A stretch of DNA of 64,000 bases from Pholis gunnellus (GCA_910591455.2 OU342809.1:8243968-8307967), one strand, 5' to 3'. Numbered from the stretch's first letter, positions 46,441-59,324 are shown. The notes: generated from the sequence alone by a model not told the origin. Numbers and translations: made by a program.

Positions 46441-48420
46441 TGAGTAAAAAGTCTGGGTTCAATCAGTGTGGACAGAAGCTCTGTAAAACCTCCACCAGAC
46501 ATGTCGTTAAGGCGGTCACTGAAGTGGTAATGCCAGCTAATTGATACAAGAAGGATGGAGGGGTTTTGGGGGACTCCATCTGGACCATTTCACCCCAGGG
46601 TTAACTTCAACTACACATGACCCTCTTATCTAGCGACGCATGACCCTGGCCTCTGGGTGCTTGGAGCACTGAGCAATGCAAGCATCTCACAAACCACATT
46701 CATTGTTCTATTTCAATCTCTCTCTCTCTCTCTTCTGTAAAGTAGATCCTTGCTCATTTCAGGTGACATTTCCTTTTAAAGAGTCTTATTCTTCAGTCTG
46801 TTATACAGTTTCACTGTTGAATGGTTTCCCTGAATGAACCTAAATGTGCCAGGCTTCAGTGAGAGACTCATTTTCACAATGGGCAATAACGATAAGAAAT
46901 TCACCCCGAGTCCTGCTAAAACCTGCCTTTATATAGCATCCTGCTCGAGGAAAACCTTTTATGAACCCGGGCATTACTGTCAGTGAAGACACTCTCGGTG
47001 CTGTTGTAACATTCATCTATGCTGCTGGTACGCTTTACAGACAAGTGAACACTGACTAGGAAGTGAATCACAGTATAGCCACGGCTTGCAGTGCTTTTGG
47101 TACATCGAGTACAACGTTCTAGGACATATTCTTTACCATAAAGCAGACTTGGAAGTCTTGGAGAAGACAGCTAGCGGACGTGTCTCTGCAAGCTCAATAG
47201 GATGTCAAGATAAGGGTCCTGCTGCAGAATTCCTCAACTGCGCTGGCATGCCGAGAATTCACGCTTGAGAATTAACAGATCAGATGGCTTGATGTCAGGG
47301 GCGCTGGCACTGAATCACAGCCGCAGAAATAGAGGGTCAAAATGAAAGATAGGCTTCTGTTTAAACACCTCCTACAAAGCTTGTTGAACGAGTGAACTAG
47401 CTGTACTAAAAGTGTCCATTCAGCCATCCAAAGGCTGCAGATCAAGGACAGCTTGAAATGCACTGTAACAAGTCTGGTAATTGCTGTTGACACCCTGTGA
47501 GAAACAATTTGGAAATAGTCAAAATAACCGCAAAAGAAAACAATTGAAAACTGCAGCATATAAAACAGATCATGTACCGTTACCCTCTTGCCTTTCCTGT
47601 CCGTCTCTCTCATCATCCATTAAAGCAGATATATCAAAACAAGGGCAGATCTCACCGTGGCAGACCTTAAAGTGTCCGATGGTCAAACAGTGTCTGAAAC
47701 CCCTTCCCCAACACCTTTCCAACAGTGGGATGTGTTCAGCAAATTCCAAAACCGACAATCCAACAATCCCGCCCACTTCATGCGGAGGTCAGTGGAGATG
47801 AGACAGTAAGCCGAGTTTGAACTTCTTTTCTCAAGCTCCCTTTTAAAATTCTTCACACTACTGCCGCTTTTTGAGTGAACAACGGTGCCACCACAGGGTG
47901 ATCAGATTCATTGTTTTCTCATTATGGTTACATTACCCTATGCCTAATTGCTTTTTCTTAGAAAAGACAAGCAAACCATTGCATCACGTACAATTATTTC
48001 AACACACTTACTGGAGGCATATTGTTACATTTCATCAACTATTCCTAATCATCCGCTGCCCATGTGTTCCTGTGCTGCAAGATTTGCTGGATATCACTGA
48101 GTGTGTGAAACGTCAGCCTGGTTAGGAATTCCTGTCAATGACTCGACCTCATTTCCATATTACGCTCAGGCAGCTTTTATTTGAATATCACTCTTCCCAG
48201 TTCACCACTCCAGCCTTTAGAAGCAGGATTGGAGGTTGAGGGCTCTCAGCGGGGAGTACTCAAAACGTGGAGATGGAGAACCGAGTGTGTACATTTTTTA
48301 CACTCAGAATATTCTGACACTTCACCTGTTAAATTGAGTGCTTTACAAGAAAGATACCTCCATGAAAACTGATTTCCCTTTATTTTTGACAACAATATTT
48401 AATTGCATGAGTTTATTATA
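46441..48420. other. non-coding, nothing recognised
   Basis: Unique sequence with a (TC)n stretch at 46719-46732. Frames of 60-114 codons on both strands have no recognisable domain. Confidence 0.4.
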
Positions 48421-48500
48421 AAGATGCACCGATCGATCATCAAAATTTAGGATCATATTTCGGATATTTTGACACATTTACACAGCGGCACACAGCGGCA
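48421..48500. mobile_element. possible hAT terminus fragment
   Basis: 'aagatgcaccgatcgatcat' resembles the 'gggatgcaccgat' end of a fish hAT family. It is followed by two copies of 'cacagcggca'. Weak evidence. Confidence 0.35.
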
Positions 48501-50089
48501 AAGACAGTAACGTCAGAGTCACACACACACAAAGTGTCGTCTTCAGCGCTAATCAGAATCATCGTAGACATTAATGGAGATCGCATTGACTTGCATTATG
48601 ATGCGTTCAAGCTCTACTCAGTTAAAATGAGTATTGAGTGAAGGTAAATTACAACACTATCATGATGTGCTCAAATGTAATCTAGTAAAAATGTAGTTAT
48701 GTGTGAGAAACTTGAATAAATACAGTTTGTCTTAAGGAAATGTTTTCACAGTGATATAAAATAGATAAAAACTTCTGAACACTAACGTTGGCTCTAAGCA
48801 GCTTTTAATACAGAATTTAAATTTAAAAAAATGACTAATGCCAAGATTTTTGGGGGGCATTAGTAGCGTTCAATCATCAGCTCTCAGAAAGAAAATCAGA
48901 AATGTAAAATTGAGAGTATCAACGTTATCCCACTCTGTATAGATATCTTCATGGTTAGCCTTTTTCCAAGCAGACGTATTATTAATTGAGAAAGCAGGAA
49001 AAGCAGGTGTCACTAATAACATTAACGATTGCTCAGTTCTACTCTTGTGTCTAGTGTCAATCAGGCAGTCTGTACCCCCCTCACAGCCCTCAGAAGAGGT
49101 CCAATCAGGCACAATAAGTGAAAACACCTGTGTGAGTGTCCCAAGTGTTTGTAGGAACTTTAAAAATATATTTTTTTCCCAAAAATGTAATATTTTGTAC
49201 TTGTGTTACACAAATAATTCCCTGTACTATTCGACTGCTGGTAGAAGTGTAGCAACATAATTCAATAGATTCTTCTAATCCTACACGTTTCATCACCTTT
49301 TTCATTTGACCAGTCAAAATAATTCCATCCTACAACAATACGATTTTGATAATCATGTCACCAACCAGACTATGGCACACCCATCTGTAATCCTGTGTGT
49401 GTGTCTGCACACAGTGTCAGGGTTACTGCCCATGTATAATGCATACCTCTGCCCTCACAGCTGGCTCTGATAACACCCTCCAATGGCTTCATCTATCAGA
49501 GGTTGGGTAATGGCAGCGTTAGCCTGCAATGATAGTCAGTCGCTATTACCATTCACACTTTCTTCCCCTCAGATGAGACATGAGAGGTGAAGAGGGCTCC
49601 GAACAGACAGGGTGGAGGAAAAGAAAAGGAAGGACAGGTTTACCCGACATAAAGTCTGCCTTTGAAAGCTGTCAACGGTCTTCAACATGCGCTGGTTGAA
49701 ACTTAACAGGAACATAACAGGAAACGCTTTTAAAGTGTTTAGTGTTTAGGTCTTCTACCAGTTCAATTTCATCTATTTATGTGGCATAAAAGACACAAGA
49801 TGGAGCTCATTACCATAGAATGGTACAGCTTTTATGTGGCTTGGTTAATTAGAGCACATTATCATAGCATTATAAATCTGATATTTAAGGACTTCAATTA
49901 TGCAAAGAGAAAGCTACTAACAATAACATTGGAGGACAGCATGTGCCTAGTTTTTTTTTCTACTGTCGATCACCTTGAAATTAAGCACATTTAAGAAAGG
50001 ATAATATTTTTTTAATTGTTCGATTTTATGCATGGGATTCTGCTGTCAAAGAAAAGCCGAATGTATTTCAGAGTCTAATGGAGACACTG
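48501..50089. other. non-coding, nothing recognised
   Basis: AT-rich unique sequence. 49440-49560 may be constrained (ccaatggcttcatctatcag). No exon is supported. Confidence 0.4.
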
Positions 50090-50236
50090 TAGACTATTTG
50101 TTGTTGTTGGCGTCAAGTTGAGGTCTGGGAATTTCTCAACATTTTCTTGTTTTACAAACCAAACCATTAATGGATTGATCGAGAAAGTAATCAGCAGGTT
50201 AAACCACAATTCAGAGAGTTGTCGGTTGGAGCCCTA
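50090..50236 (-). mobile_element. hAT-like 'cgattaatcg' repeat, right part only
   Basis: 'accaaaccattaatggattg', 'atcgagaaagtaatcagcag' and 'agttgtcggttggagcccta' correspond to the terminal part of the family, ending in the agccct terminal repeat. Confidence 0.65.
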
Positions 50237-50264
50237 TTTAAAAAAAAAATAGCTAGGAGTCATT

Positions 50265-50370
50265 TCTCTGCGTTGTGTACTTTTTCTACGATAAATACTT
50301 GTAATGGAGTATTTTCACAGTGAGGTAAAGCACTTCAGTAAAGGATCTGAATACTTCCTCCAACACTGAC
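50265..50370 (+). mobile_element. fragment of the 'stacked gtactt' repeat
   Basis: 'aatacttgtaatggagtatt', 'ttcacagtgaggtaaagcac', 'ttcagtaaaggatctgaata' and 'cttcctccaacactg' match the end of a common fish repeat related to that at 19285-19553. Confidence 0.6.
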
Positions 50371-51186
50371 TTATCTACATGTTTAGATACCACGAGGGTC
50401 AGGTGGGAACATATTGTGTCGTGATTTGGTATTTCTGACCCTTTAAGGTGAAGAAGTGAAGAGTTCAGAGGGCATCAAACTAGAGGTATGACCGTCTCTA
50501 CATAGGCAGCCTATGATATTATTCACAGGCTTCTTCTGGATGATTGGAAGTCACTCCAGCCACCAGGGAAATGTAAAAAGTGTCTGTTCAGAGATCGAAG
50601 TCTCTCCTTTGTCTCGACAGACTGATAACAAAAATAACACAGCCTCATTAGGTGTTTGCTTCTTTTACTCTGTCATCTCTGAATCCTATCAAACCAGCAC
50701 TTCCCCTGAATAATGATCGGACTTTAATTCCCGAAGAAGTAATACAAATCCGAACAAACTCATCCAGAGGGATAGCTGCTGTCATCATGTGTCTCATCCC
50801 AGTTAAACACTGGATAAGCAAACATAGAACACAGAAAAAAACAGCAGGAAAAGAAGTGAGCGACAATCACGTAGCGACTCTGAACCTCTGTTGAACTTCT
50901 CCCTCAACTTAGGCTGTGTTCACGCCGACACTAGCAGTGCAGTCATTTCTTTGAATGCCATCACAATGCAGAAGACCTTGAAATCATGTGAAGGGAGGGG
51001 ATAAAATGGTCTCCACCACGATAACATTGCGAAGTCTGATATGATTAGAAATCTATAATTATAAACCACTGTGCAGCGCTTCGGCATCAGATAAGCCTTA
51101 AATCTTTTGCTCTAACTGGCCCTCTGGATAGTACTTAATTTCCTCACAGTTATCTGAACCTCTCTTTACTTTAAATAAATAGATAG
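50371..51186. other. non-coding, nothing recognised
   Basis: Unique sequence. Overlapping frames at 50648-50894 on both strands have no family resemblance. Confidence 0.4.
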
Positions 51187-51307
51187 CCCGGCTCTCTCCA
51201 AAGGCATATTTATGAACTTTGGTCAGAGCCAGGCTAGCAGTCATTTACAGCACAGACTTAAGAAAGTGAATGCGAAACATTTCCCAAAATGTCGAGCTAT
51301 CGCTTTA
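51187..51307. mobile_element. fragment of the long-TIR MITE family
   Basis: 'agcccggctctctccaaagg' and 'cagagccaggctagc', then 'cacagac' and the right terminus 'catttcccaaaatgtcgagc' with 'tatcgctttaa'. The right end is better preserved than in the copy at 2741-3064. Confidence 0.7.
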
Positions 51308-51732
51308 AAAAAAAAAGGAGATTTTTAAGGTTTGGAGATATCCCATTATTTATTTTAGAGGAACTGGTAACTAGCATGGCCTTCATGTCGTGGGAAGAGT
51401 TCCCCTTCCACTACTACTGTGTATGTGGATGTTACCAACGTGTGTGTGTTTATGTACGTACATCTGCATTATTTGGGCATCCATCAGATCCTTTCAAAAG
51501 CCCAATGTGTCATTACCATGTCCGGTTGAGTAAAAGCAGTAACACAAATCAAAGCTAGGACGCTGAGTGACGCCCTCTATCTGCTCCCCCCTCAGAATGC
51601 ATTGATAAAGGGCATGGGCGGCATAAATTTAGTGCTAAATGGCCGACTGTCATGTAGAAGGTGAAGGATCACATCACGTTGCAGGCATGAGCAGATGCCT
51701 GTGAAGGTCTAATGACGGTGACCGTGTCACCT
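51308..51732. other. non-coding, nothing recognised
   Basis: Unique sequence after the MITE. Short frames only. Confidence 0.4.
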
Positions 51733-51758
51733 CTGTGTGTGTGTGTGTGTGTGTGTCT
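51733..51758. repeat. (TG)n microsatellite
   Basis: About 12 TG units. Confidence 0.9.
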
Positions 51759-52097
51759 GTATGCACATGCATGATGCTCAGACAGGCAGCCCACACATAC
51801 GCCCACACAAACTACACACCAGACTGAAAGAACGCCCACAGTAGAGAACCTTTAGCATGCATACGAGTCATCTTATCCATCGATTTCACAGACCTGAAAA
51901 TTGTTCACTCTGATGTAGATGAGAGGAGAACAAAGGGAAGAAACACAGCGGACGCGATTAGCGATGAAAATCCCGTTTGTCATTTAGGACAAATGTGAAG
52001 GGCTGGTGATGTAAGCCAGATGTGATGATGTAATGCATCTGTAGATCCATCTGAGTTAATTCAATGGAGCTTAGCTTACCATCAAGGTAACAGCAAG

Positions 52098-52099
<2 letters not shown>
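51759..52099. other. non-coding, nothing recognised
   Basis: Unique sequence between two microsatellites. Confidence 0.4.

Positions 52100-52137
<38 letters not shown>
52100..52137. repeat. (CA)n microsatellite
   Basis: About 18 CA units. Confidence 0.95.
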
Positions 52138-52139
<2 letters not shown>

Positions 52140-52574
52140 GCCTATTTAATTATTAGCGCGGGCAGAGAAAGGTGGCGTGGGGGAAACATGCGACTGTGTG
52201 TGGGAGGTGGGCAGACTGGGGGGGGTGGGCATTTGTTTGCCCTAATTTGTGTAATGCACAGTGACAACAGAAAAAGACTGAGAGCATTAATACACCATCC
52301 ATCAGCAAGCTAACTGTTGACTGGTTCAGTCCGCGGACGGATCAGACCTGCTCCCTAATGTGAACCAGACCTGGTGCCTCCGAGCACTCGGTGCATCAGC
52401 TGTCTCCGACTCAAATTAAAGACTAAAACAGCTGTTTTATTGTCCATTTGGCTGTTACGTCCTTGTTTTTAAAGTATAGATTCATGTTCTAAAACTAAAT
52501 AGATTTGCCCACCGTGCAAAATGCATTCTGTATTTTGAAGTCTTAGAGAAAATGTAGAGGTCTGACAGTGGTAA
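52138..52574. other. non-coding, nothing recognised
   Basis: Unique sequence with a G7 run near 52220. No exon is supported. Confidence 0.4.
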
Positions 52575-52835
52575 AACTTTTTTTTTTTGTCAATCATTTA
52601 GTACATCACCATAATTCCCAGTTTAGATTAATCATTATAGTTGTTGTTGTAGAAATATGACCAATTGCTGCTTTTCCTCGGTTTTAAATCATTTTGAAGA
52701 GAATATTTTGTAGATTTGTTGCTGGATGGACAAAAACAAGGGATTTGAAAATGTCACCTTGGACTCTCAGAACTTGTGACGGGCGCTTTTCACTATGTCT
52801 TTCATATTTTCTAGACCAAAATATTCATTTGTTGC
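52575..52835 (-). mobile_element. hAT-like 'cgattaatcg' repeat
   Basis: 'ccaattgctgcttttcctcg', 'ggatggacaaaaacaaggg', 'atttgaaaatgtcaccttgg', 'actctcagaacttgtgacgg' and 'attttctagaccaaaatatt' are clear family words in order. Confidence 0.8.
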
Positions 52836-55479
52836 AGCATTTTAGAAGCACTCATACATTTTAGAAGAATGCAAAACTGTTTTGCTGCCTTTGAAGCTTA
52901 TAACCTGCACATGACTCGACCAATACATTTTCAACCTGTGGGAGACTTCCTAAAGTTTTAAGAAAGTTTCTTAACTCATAATAAAAGAAAAAGCCTTCAT
53001 CCACTTGTCCCAGCTGTTGTGCTCTTTGTTGTAAAAGCTGGTAAAATATCTTCAATCCAATAAATCACGAAGCAGACAAAGCCGGCAGATGAGGCTACGC
53101 TGTTCTGCAAATCATGGCTCGAGGCTTTATGAGATCATCCCATTCAACTTTGTACATAAACAGGGGCAGCTTCAGCAAAACAAAGTGTTTAACCTTGCTG
53201 TGAATAGATTTGCATCCATTACAGTCAGACACAGTACTGTGTGAGGAGGACAAAGAAAAAGACTTCTTTCTATTTTTCTTCCCCTACACGGAGGAAAGTC
53301 ACATCAGTATCTTGGAGGATAAGCAAATTCATTAACGGCTTCTGCCAGCACCGGAGACAGGATTAACAATCCCTTTATGCTGAAATGTAATTGAAAATAT
53401 GGCCCGTCTCATTTTTCACACAAATGTGATTGGATATGCTCCTGCTGTGTTGGGGTTAGCTGCAGTTAAGCCATAATTCGATTTTGAAACTAGCACAGAC
53501 ATGGAACGCTACAGTCACCTGGTTAAGATAATGTCAAGCGATATCATTAAGATAGATTGGTGAACGATTCCACTATAGGAAATATTATTCATTTTTTTTT
53601 CCCTCTTGAAAAGACAAATGGATGGCTTTTTAATATTCTAGATTACATCCACATCTTGACTTCATGTATTGCAGTGTGCAGCAGGACCAATAACAGAACA
53701 ACATATGCATGCACGGCAGCTAAATGTGATCAACTGCAGATCTACTGTTCCTTAAATAAAAACTCACAAACCACTGGCAATAAACGCAAATAAATCACAT
53801 ATTAGGGAAACACATTCAGTCATGGAAGGCATATTTTACATAATGGAATAAACTCTTGGCACGTTCATATATATTTATATACATGCTTAACATGCTTCCA
53901 TTCCTTTGTGATGAAACTGCAACAATCCTAATCATGACAGACGGCTGTCCCCGTCAGTGACACCGCCTTATTTCACCAATAAGTCTCACCGGGCAAAACA
54001 TGCTAAACGACAGCATCCAATACTAATCAAAGTGACATTCAGGTATAGTACACTCTCAGCTATCGTGTTTGCAATCAAAGGTCACTGTAAGGACATGACA
54101 AATGTAATGCATTGTATGACACACCGGGCGCATTTTATTATTTGATGAGAAATGCTCTAGAAATCAATAAGTGTGCCTGGGACCATGGAGCTATTACTAA
54201 AGCACCCTGAAACTCCACCTGGCATTTCAGAAAGAGATTTTATGCTAAACAGGAAAATGCAATTTTCCATCTCTCTGCTTGGTTCTAAGGCGTCTGTACT
54301 GTAAATTAGTGAGAATATTCCAAATCAAGATTCATGATATTTAAAAAAATGTATGACGGAAATCTCCATCTCCGCTCGTTTGTCAAACTTGTTGTTCAGG
54401 AGCGGCTGTACACCTTAAAGTGCCGTATCTTGCATGATTAACCTGGTGAATCTGTATTGGTTGCTGTGGTAATGGCGTGTATGTACACACTTAAGCAAAT
54501 TGGTGAAGTGGTGGAACCAAATGACACCATACAAGCCTGAAGAACATGCACCCACCTCACTTCACATCTAGTCACATGTGGTCCTCTGTTGCTCCAGACG
54601 ACATAAGGAGAGCATGTCCAGCCACGCTTAATGTGCCACTTTGTGTACGTTTGTGGATGGATTATCAATTTATAATTCACGCATAATTTATACAAGTAAA
54701 GGCACAGAAAAACAGCTTAAATACGACAAGTTGACGCACATTTCTTGGATTGGCATTCTAGGAAATGTAGGAAATCGATGACTGAAGAAGTAAAAGAGAA
54801 GGGAGGTCGACAGGAAGTGGATAATTGAAAGAAAGAAGAAGAAGAAATTACTAGAGCTGAAACAATGACATGTATCAGATACACGCCGGACTGCATTGGA
54901 TATCGCTAGTTGTTCAGCATACTTGTGGTAGAATTGAAATATGTGTGTCATTTAGTTAAATGCATTCTCTTGCACTCGGGTTCATATGTACTCAAAGGCC
55001 ACTTACTGTCATTATTCAGAGCTTTCAAGTGCATATTGTCTATCATTTTGTTAATTTCTGGTTGAAAACAGGATGCTGGTTCATGACATTACACAAATAG
55101 GTGAGATGAACCACGACGAGCATTAAAAGCAACTGGATGCGAGTATGCATTCTGTTGTAGAAGACCATTAACTTCCAACAACAACGGTCACCCTGTAACT
55201 GGTGTACCAGTGGACAGAGGATTGGTGGATGAAGGACATAAGCGATTCCGTCCTTGAGCTCAAATGCTCCCCTAAAATTATTGCCAAGCCCTTTATGCCA
55301 CTTGTGTTACATTGTAAGTTTAAATAAGATCGGAGGGATGAAGGGTCGGTTTGATGATGGCAAATACTGGCTGTATTTCACATCATCAATAAACGACTTA
55401 GCTTTAGAGTTCAAATAAATGAGACTTTCATATAAACGCAGAAAGCCTGCAGGTAAAACGATTTTTTTTTTCTTCCCAT
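52836..55479. other. non-coding; conserved-looking 53060-53200 and 53930-54170
   Basis: Mostly AT-rich unique sequence with two blocks that look constrained. A 'ctagagctgaaacaatgaca' word at 54852 could be a decayed hAT end. No exon is supported. Confidence 0.3.
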
Positions 55480-56340
55480 TGTGACTTATGACACTAATAT
55501 AAATTTGACACAAGGGTCCATCCACCGCACAGCACAGGTAGCAGAGACCTCTATAATGACACATGGAGAAAATAATAACTCCATTTTCAGGATTGTGGTG
55601 ATCGATATTCAATCCATTGAGAAAGAGGGAGCGTTCATGATGGAGACGACGAGTCGTCTGGTTATCTCGGGAACACAACGCTGAGGCCTTTTCTTTCTGC
55701 GGGTGGCCTGAGAGCCGCCTGATTGGCAGCCACTGATGGAGCGCGCCATGATAAGACGGCGACATCGGTGGCTGATGCACCACCTCCCACTGACCCTCCA
55801 TTGTTTCTGCCATCAACCCTGGCACAGTGCTGATCCTCCGATAAGGACGAGAACTTTACTGCTGTTTTTCACTGTGATTGGATAAAAAGGCAACAAAAAA
55901 AAAAAAAGAAGATAGAGAAGAGGCACCCAAATAGCAGGGGAGGAGTAACTGAGGCAAAACCTCTTGTGTCTGTATTTATTGGCTCATGAATCAATATGGC
56001 TTTTCTTATACAAAAAGGCCCGGCTGTCATGGAGAGTGAGTATCTATCACTTCCACCTGGAGCCGGGGTGCAATGGCAAGGTCGCCGCTGATAGCCTCGC
56101 ATTGGTTTGTGAGAAGAGGCTGAATGAAGGGGATGACAGCCAAGCGATATGAGGAATATAGCTCAAATAACTCATATTATACACGACCAATGGCAATGGC
56201 CCTGATTATAAGGGGTGATTTACTGTATCACCAGCTCAGGGCTCATAAACATCCAGGCACAGGACACTGCATATGGTCCCTGTTTTATGTTGATTTTTTT
56301 GCACCATTAGGTCTATTTGCTGACCTGCAGATCTAACGCG
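55480..56340. promoter_or_regulatory. candidate conserved non-coding cluster
   Basis: An 860-bp unique region. Sub-blocks at 55540-55860 and 55970-56340 carry words such as 'tgtatttattggctcatgaa', 'gataagacggcgacat', 'gcatattgattataagg'-like strings and 'caccattaggtctatttgct'. The longest open frame of the window (172 codons, minus, 55307-55825) overlaps but shows no domain. An A12 run lies at 55896-55907. Enhancer-like texture only. Confidence 0.35.
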
Positions 56341-57437
56341 CGGTAATAAAATATGGCGTCCGTGGTTTATTAAGCATGAAACGCAGATTTAACAACATTT
56401 GCTGAATAAACTGTATGCAAGGATTAGTAAAGGATTCTTGACTCGGTTGTACAAACGTCAAATTCCGCTCAGAGAGACTTTACTCTTTTTGAAAAAACAG
56501 AGATAATGAATCGTGTTTTATTCTTGTAGACAGTCAGAAGTCCAACTGGGGCCTAAATGTCCAAGTCTATAACTTAAAACGTGAGTCGGAGCACTTCCAT
56601 GACCTGAGGTTTGGAGTGGTTGCCGGTTTATGTTACTCTCAGAAAAGACTCAAAAAAGAATAGATGTCTTGATGTTTTTCTGTTCATTACCAACGCACTT
56701 CTTTGGAGCACTGTTAAGACAATGCTGTATAAAACATGAAATGAATGTGAAACAAATTTAGGATGAAGAGAAACTATGATCAATCAAAAGTAATCGAGCT
56801 GTAAATGAACACATTAGCGTTCAAATACCCTTTACACATAGTATTTGTTTACATTCCGTACATTTTGTTATCGGCTACAAGACATTTTAAAACAATCTTC
56901 AAAAACTTAAAATTCCAGCACCTCTTGTTGTAACAGAGAACTTTATTGCGAGACCGACGTGTTTGTGTCCTATAAGACGAAACACGTTCTTTATACTACC
57001 CACCTTGAAAGCAGGTGAAGTTGTGCCAGAAATCCCTGCACTGGGAAATAAAACGATGACAGGAAAAGAAAAGGAAAGTTTTCACAGCAGTGCCAATAAA
57101 AAAAAAAGATTGATGACTTCAACCTTATGCTAAGCCCTGAATAACTTTTCACAGTATAGTGTAGTACTTACATTCATTTATGTAATATCTCTATAAAGTG
57201 GACCATTTATTGAATTGATATTTATTGACCTGCTATTTCCTGACTACTGTAGATACATAACCTATTTAAAGTCCCTGACTTTGCCTTCTGGAATAGACCT
57301 CAGGGAATTCTGTAACATCGCAGAAATCCCACCGGGAACGCTGTACGATGGCAATGAATTGCAGTAGAAGTAGCATGCTGTAGGAGAGGCATACAAACGA
57401 AAGAAGAGACGCTCCTGCAGCATTTCATCTCAAGCCA
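56341..57437. other. non-coding, nothing recognised
   Basis: AT-rich unique sequence. A small imperfect hairpin (acgtgttt...aaacacgt, 56958-56990) is probably chance. No exon is supported. Confidence 0.4.
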
Positions 57438-57449
57438 GGGGGGGGGGGG
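57438..57449. repeat. G12 homopolymer
   Basis: Twelve G residues about 40 bp before the long TG array. Confidence 0.85.
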
Positions 57450-57486
57450 CATACATCTGTAGCAAGGCCTGCAGCACTGTAGACAC

Positions 57487-57489
<3 letters not shown>

Positions 57490-57556
<67 letters not shown>
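57490..57556. repeat. long (TG)n microsatellite
   Basis: About 33 uninterrupted TG units, the longest pure dinucleotide array in the window. Confidence 0.95.
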
Positions 57557-57557
<1 letters not shown>

Positions 57558-58099
57558 TCATTAATGTTGTATGGCGTTAACTCACACTACATCAGTCTTT
57601 CTGCACAGTCAAATGTTCAATCGACTGCTCACAATAAATGTAAACGGAGAACATCTGAACGGTTTTGTCCAGAAACACTTCCAATAAAGTTTATTTAAAC
57701 AAAACGACCGTGTCCTTAACAACGTTGACTAAATAGGAGGAAGTCAGCCTTACTACATGCGATTCTATTAGAAACAGAAAGCAAGAATTTAAAAAGAATA
57801 ATATGGATCCGGATGGTTGGGAAAATGCGGACAATGAGGTCCGTCTACAGTAAAGTCTTTAGCCGCAGCATGTAAAATACTGCTACGGTAATATTAAAAC
57901 AAGCTCAATGCCGTTTATGACTGATCTTTTGAAAGCAGCCATGAGGGAAATAAGACCGCGAAACAGTTCAAACTCCAAGACGGCCAATCAAGATTTCTGT
58001 CGTCAACAACCAATCTGCCAGAAATTTGACCCAATTCTGAAATGATTCAGATGCAACCAATTTGGGGTTAATCAGTACAGCGGCCGCCCTGCATAAAGC
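57557..58099. other. non-coding, nothing recognised
   Basis: Unique sequence with no exon or repeat recognised. Confidence 0.4.
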
Positions 58100-58361
58100 A
58101 ACCAAGTAGGGCTGGGTGATTAACACATTTTATTTTCAATTCTGAGTTTCCAACAATCACCTAAACAACATTCATTACGCACCGTTCGGTTTCGCAACGA
58201 CGCCCCTTTCCTTTACAGCAGTGCGCTGTCACCCGGGTCAGGGACGGTGACCCGGGGCTGAGTGACCCGTGAGTGCTCTGCGGCTTATTATCGTGATCTC
58301 ATTACTGACCAAAACAATCGCGATTATGATTTTTGACACAATCAAGCAGCCCTAACCAAGT
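58100..58361. mobile_element. hAT-type MITE with perfect 8-bp target duplication
   Basis: The element 58108-58353 starts 'agggctg' and ends 'cagccct' (7-bp inverted ends). It is flanked by perfect copies of aaccaagt at 58100-58107 and 58354-58361, as expected for hAT transposition. The interior is GC-rich in the middle and contains a perfect hairpin (58232-58256). No coding capacity. Confidence 0.88.
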
Positions 58362-59322
58362 GATGTAGTCTTGCGGCAAAAATCTGAAAAAGCCCCGATA
58401 GTGAGGCAGCATGCTCGTACTCATATTCTCATATTCTGCTTGTAAGACTTCACTCGAGTTCCTCAAAGAGGGTAAGAACAAACACAGCCCTGCTACAGTA
58501 ATTTTCATTCTTCCGGATGTGTGTGATCAGATCAGGTCAGTGTAGTACACTTCCCTCCCTCTGACTGTAATTAACTGTCAAGACCGATCTGGAGGAGAGG
58601 TCCCATGTCAGAGTGTCAGGATGGTTAATTAAGAACCTTAAAGGTGTTTGGAGGGAACAAAGACCAATCCACCCCGGCAACGACTGCGACATGCGGAAAC
58701 ACTGCCTCTGATTAAACTTCAATTAACCAAGCTCTGGAAGATAACCCTGTGTTTTTTCATGTTAATGCGCTCCCTAGGCTGATGGATAATAAAGAGCTCC
58801 ATCTCCCCCTTTCCTTTCCGCGATAGGATCACAGTCGATCAGGAGAAAGGAGAGGAAATCAAACGGATGGCTGTTTGCTTCTCTTCCTCTGAGCATCAGG
58901 GACATGAAGCCTCCGCCTTTGATGGCATCGGTAATATTATTACATATATACATATCTGTCAGTGATATTGCTTAATTACACCGCTGTGGACAGGGAGACG
59001 TTATCGTCTGTATTTTGTTCCGCCTGCCTAGCGGCTACTATCTCGCCGGACATCAATGAGTTAGGATATTATTCAAAGAACGGGAAAATATTTCATATAC
59101 TCCGAACTCACTTTCCATTTCCTTTTATATTTCTCATTTTCATCCATTCTCTTTTTTCCAGTGTGTTTTTCAGGGCTATCATGTTCTGTTAAAGTGCTTG
59201 TTTACGATGTATTTTTCTGCCTGTCTTGCTGTGTCTGACTCTTTTCACTCCTCGTCCCCTCTTTCCACCTCAATCCCACTTTTCTCCATGAGTTCGAGCA
59301 CCACCGTAATGAAAAAGAGAGA

Positions 59323-59324
<2 letters not shown>
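58362..59324. other. non-coding; conserved-looking 58540-58960
   Basis: Unique block with 'ctgtaattaactgtcaagac' and 'gatggttaattaagaacctt', both homeodomain-like. No exon is supported. Confidence 0.3.

Noticed and set aside
55307..55825. 172-codon minus-strand open frame as a gene
   Set aside because: No recognisable domain, no splice context, and a frame of this length is expected about once by chance in 64 kb of AT-rich sequence read in six frames.
56958..56990. acgtgttt/aaacacgt hairpin as a small RNA
   Set aside because: An 8-bp stem with a long loop and no extension; too short for a microRNA precursor.
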